A stretch of DNA of 6,519 nt from Planctomycetaceae bacterium (GTDB lineage: Bacteria; Planctomycetota; Planctomycetia; Planctomycetales; Planctomycetaceae). Position numbers and translations under genes: made by a program. Below are positions 5,919 to 6,519 of the stretch, piece by piece. The notes under the pieces are model-generated. The model had not been told where the DNA came from. It saw only the letters and a program-made list of their open reading frames with translations, and searched no databases. Positions within the stretch are counted from its first letter, which is position 1, and each line of letters begins with the position of its first letter. Where the stretch lies: assembly GCA_003503535.1 (NCBI GenBank), contig DOCI01000002.1:17445-23963 (forward strand), written 5' to 3'.

Positions 5919-6386
5919 ATGATCGACCAGGATCCAACAGCTAACGTACCACTCGATGAAGCATTCGAAAAAAATGGACTCCAGCTTCGTTACCCCGGTT
6001 ACTGGCAACTCGAATATACCGAAGAAGGGGAAACGTCCTCCGTTACCATACTGACAGAAACGACAGCCTTTTGGATGGTTTCGATTGTCCCCGGGACCGC
6101 GACAGCCGACGAAGTGCTCGATGCGGCTCTGGAATCCTATCAGGAGGAATATGACGAATTTGATGTCTACGAGCGCAAAATGGATAAGTCCAACTCCTGG
6201 ATGACTCAGGAACTCGAAGTCGTCTGCCACGACTTAATTACCAACGTGGCCCTCAATGCCATCGAACTGGAAGAATGCAGCCTGTTTGTACTGTATCAGG
6301 GAGAAGATGCTGACCTGGATGAAAAGCGGTCGACATTTGATGCAATCACTGGGAGCCTGCGTGTCATTCCCGAGGAGATTGGTTAA
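5919..6386 (+). CDS. Small, very acidic cytoplasmic protein of unknown function (possible PsbP/DcrB-like fold)
   Basis: I do not recognise this 155-residue protein. It has no signal peptide or membrane helix. It is strongly acidic: I count 35 Asp/Glu against 8 Lys/Arg. The layout suggests a compact alpha/beta protein: LQLRYPGYWQLEY (21-33), a strand-like SVTILTETTAFWMVSIVP (41-58), a helical TADEVLDAALESYQEEYDEF (62-81), then alternating strands and a closing helix ending FDAITGSLRV (140-149). The opening aromatic YPGYW pattern and the closing FdaitgSlrv resemble PsbP/DcrB/Mog1-type domains, an inference from pattern only. Two cysteines (103, 120) are present. The ATG at 5919 has only a weak GGA upstream. 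It is the only plus-strand gene, diverges from the cyclase, and has its own promoter and long leader. No function is assigned. Confidence 0.8.
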   Translation: MIDQDPTANVPLDEAFEKNGLQLRYPGYWQLEYTEEGETSSVTILTETTAFWMVSIVPGTATADEVLDAALESYQEEYDEFDVYERKMDKSNSWMTQELEVVCHDLITNVALNAIELEECSLFVLYQGEDADLDEKRSTFDAITGSLRVIPEEIG

Positions 6387-6436
6387 TTGGGCTTGAGGCG
6401 TCAGACGGTAGCCATCAGCCGGAAGGAATCAGGGTG

Positions 6437-6506
6437 GTACTTGCTTTGCCAGTGTATCTTAGCTTCGGTGTACGTCTCGTACTTGCACTGGCAAAGCCAG
6501 TGGCAC
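6437..6506. repeat. CACTGGC-AAA-GCCAGTG palindromic repeat with partial inverted copy
   Basis: A perfect palindrome with 7-base arms, CACTGGC AAA GCCAGTG, lies at 6486-6502. A second piece, GCTTTGCCAGTG (6443-6454), is the exact inverse of 6486-6497, so the two can form a 12-base stem with a loop of about 31 bases. Both pieces are preceded by the same word GTACTTGC (6437-6444 and 6479-6486). From memory, GTGCCACTGGCTTTGCCAGTG-like words are common in planctomycete intergenic DNA. It is 50 bases past the acidic-protein stop, and could serve as its 3' hairpin, but no T-run follows. Confidence 0.6.
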
Positions 6507-6519
6507 ACAACCCGAATTT

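Overview
The window looks like chromosomal DNA from a planctomycete (phylum Planctomycetota; inferred, not proven). The grounds are moderate GC, genes that mostly lack strong Shine-Dalgarno sites, the flavour of the SecD, YajC and glycosyltransferase proteins, and small hairpin-forming repeats in the gaps. I see no phage, transposase, CRISPR, rRNA or tRNA sequence. Every recognisable gene except one runs on the minus strand.

Right to left on the minus strand, the first block (2327 down to 1) is tgt, then yajC, then the first 181 codons of secD, which runs off the left edge. This is the classical bacterial order in which a tRNA-guanine transglycosylase precedes the SecDF-YajC accessory part of the protein export machine. 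A promoter-like TTGCCC-17-TAATAT overlaps the tgt stop codon and could drive yajC-secD separately. The Tgt protein keeps its catalytic aspartates but has lost all three cysteines of the usual zinc site, which is the clearest protein oddity here.

The 392-base gap at 2328-2719 has no gene. It holds an imperfect inverted repeat near 2383-2443 and, at 2534-2694, two hairpins that are inverted copies of one GGGTTA...TAACCC repeat, inside an imperfect outer inverted repeat. Two more minus-strand genes follow: a family 2 glycosyltransferase (2720-3571) and a membrane-anchored diguanylate cyclase with two GAF-like sensor regions and a GGEEM active site (3759-5495). A gap of at least 121 bases separates them, so a shared operon is possible but not shown.

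The stretch 5496-5918 separates the cyclase from a divergent plus-strand gene. It carries a perfect 9-base inverted repeat near the cyclase start, a near-consensus plus-strand promoter (TTGGCA-16-TATAAT), and a leader of about 165 bases that can fold into a long stem enclosing a terminator-like hairpin. The leader precedes a small, very acidic protein of 155 residues that I do not recognise (perhaps a PsbP/DcrB-like fold). The right end (6437-6506) holds a CACTGGC-AAA-GCCAGTG palindrome and a partial inverted copy, typical of dispersed intergenic repeats.

I do not see a convincing new multi-gene system. The best leads are the cysteine-free Tgt, the structured leader of the acidic protein, and the palindrome at the cyclase 5' end.
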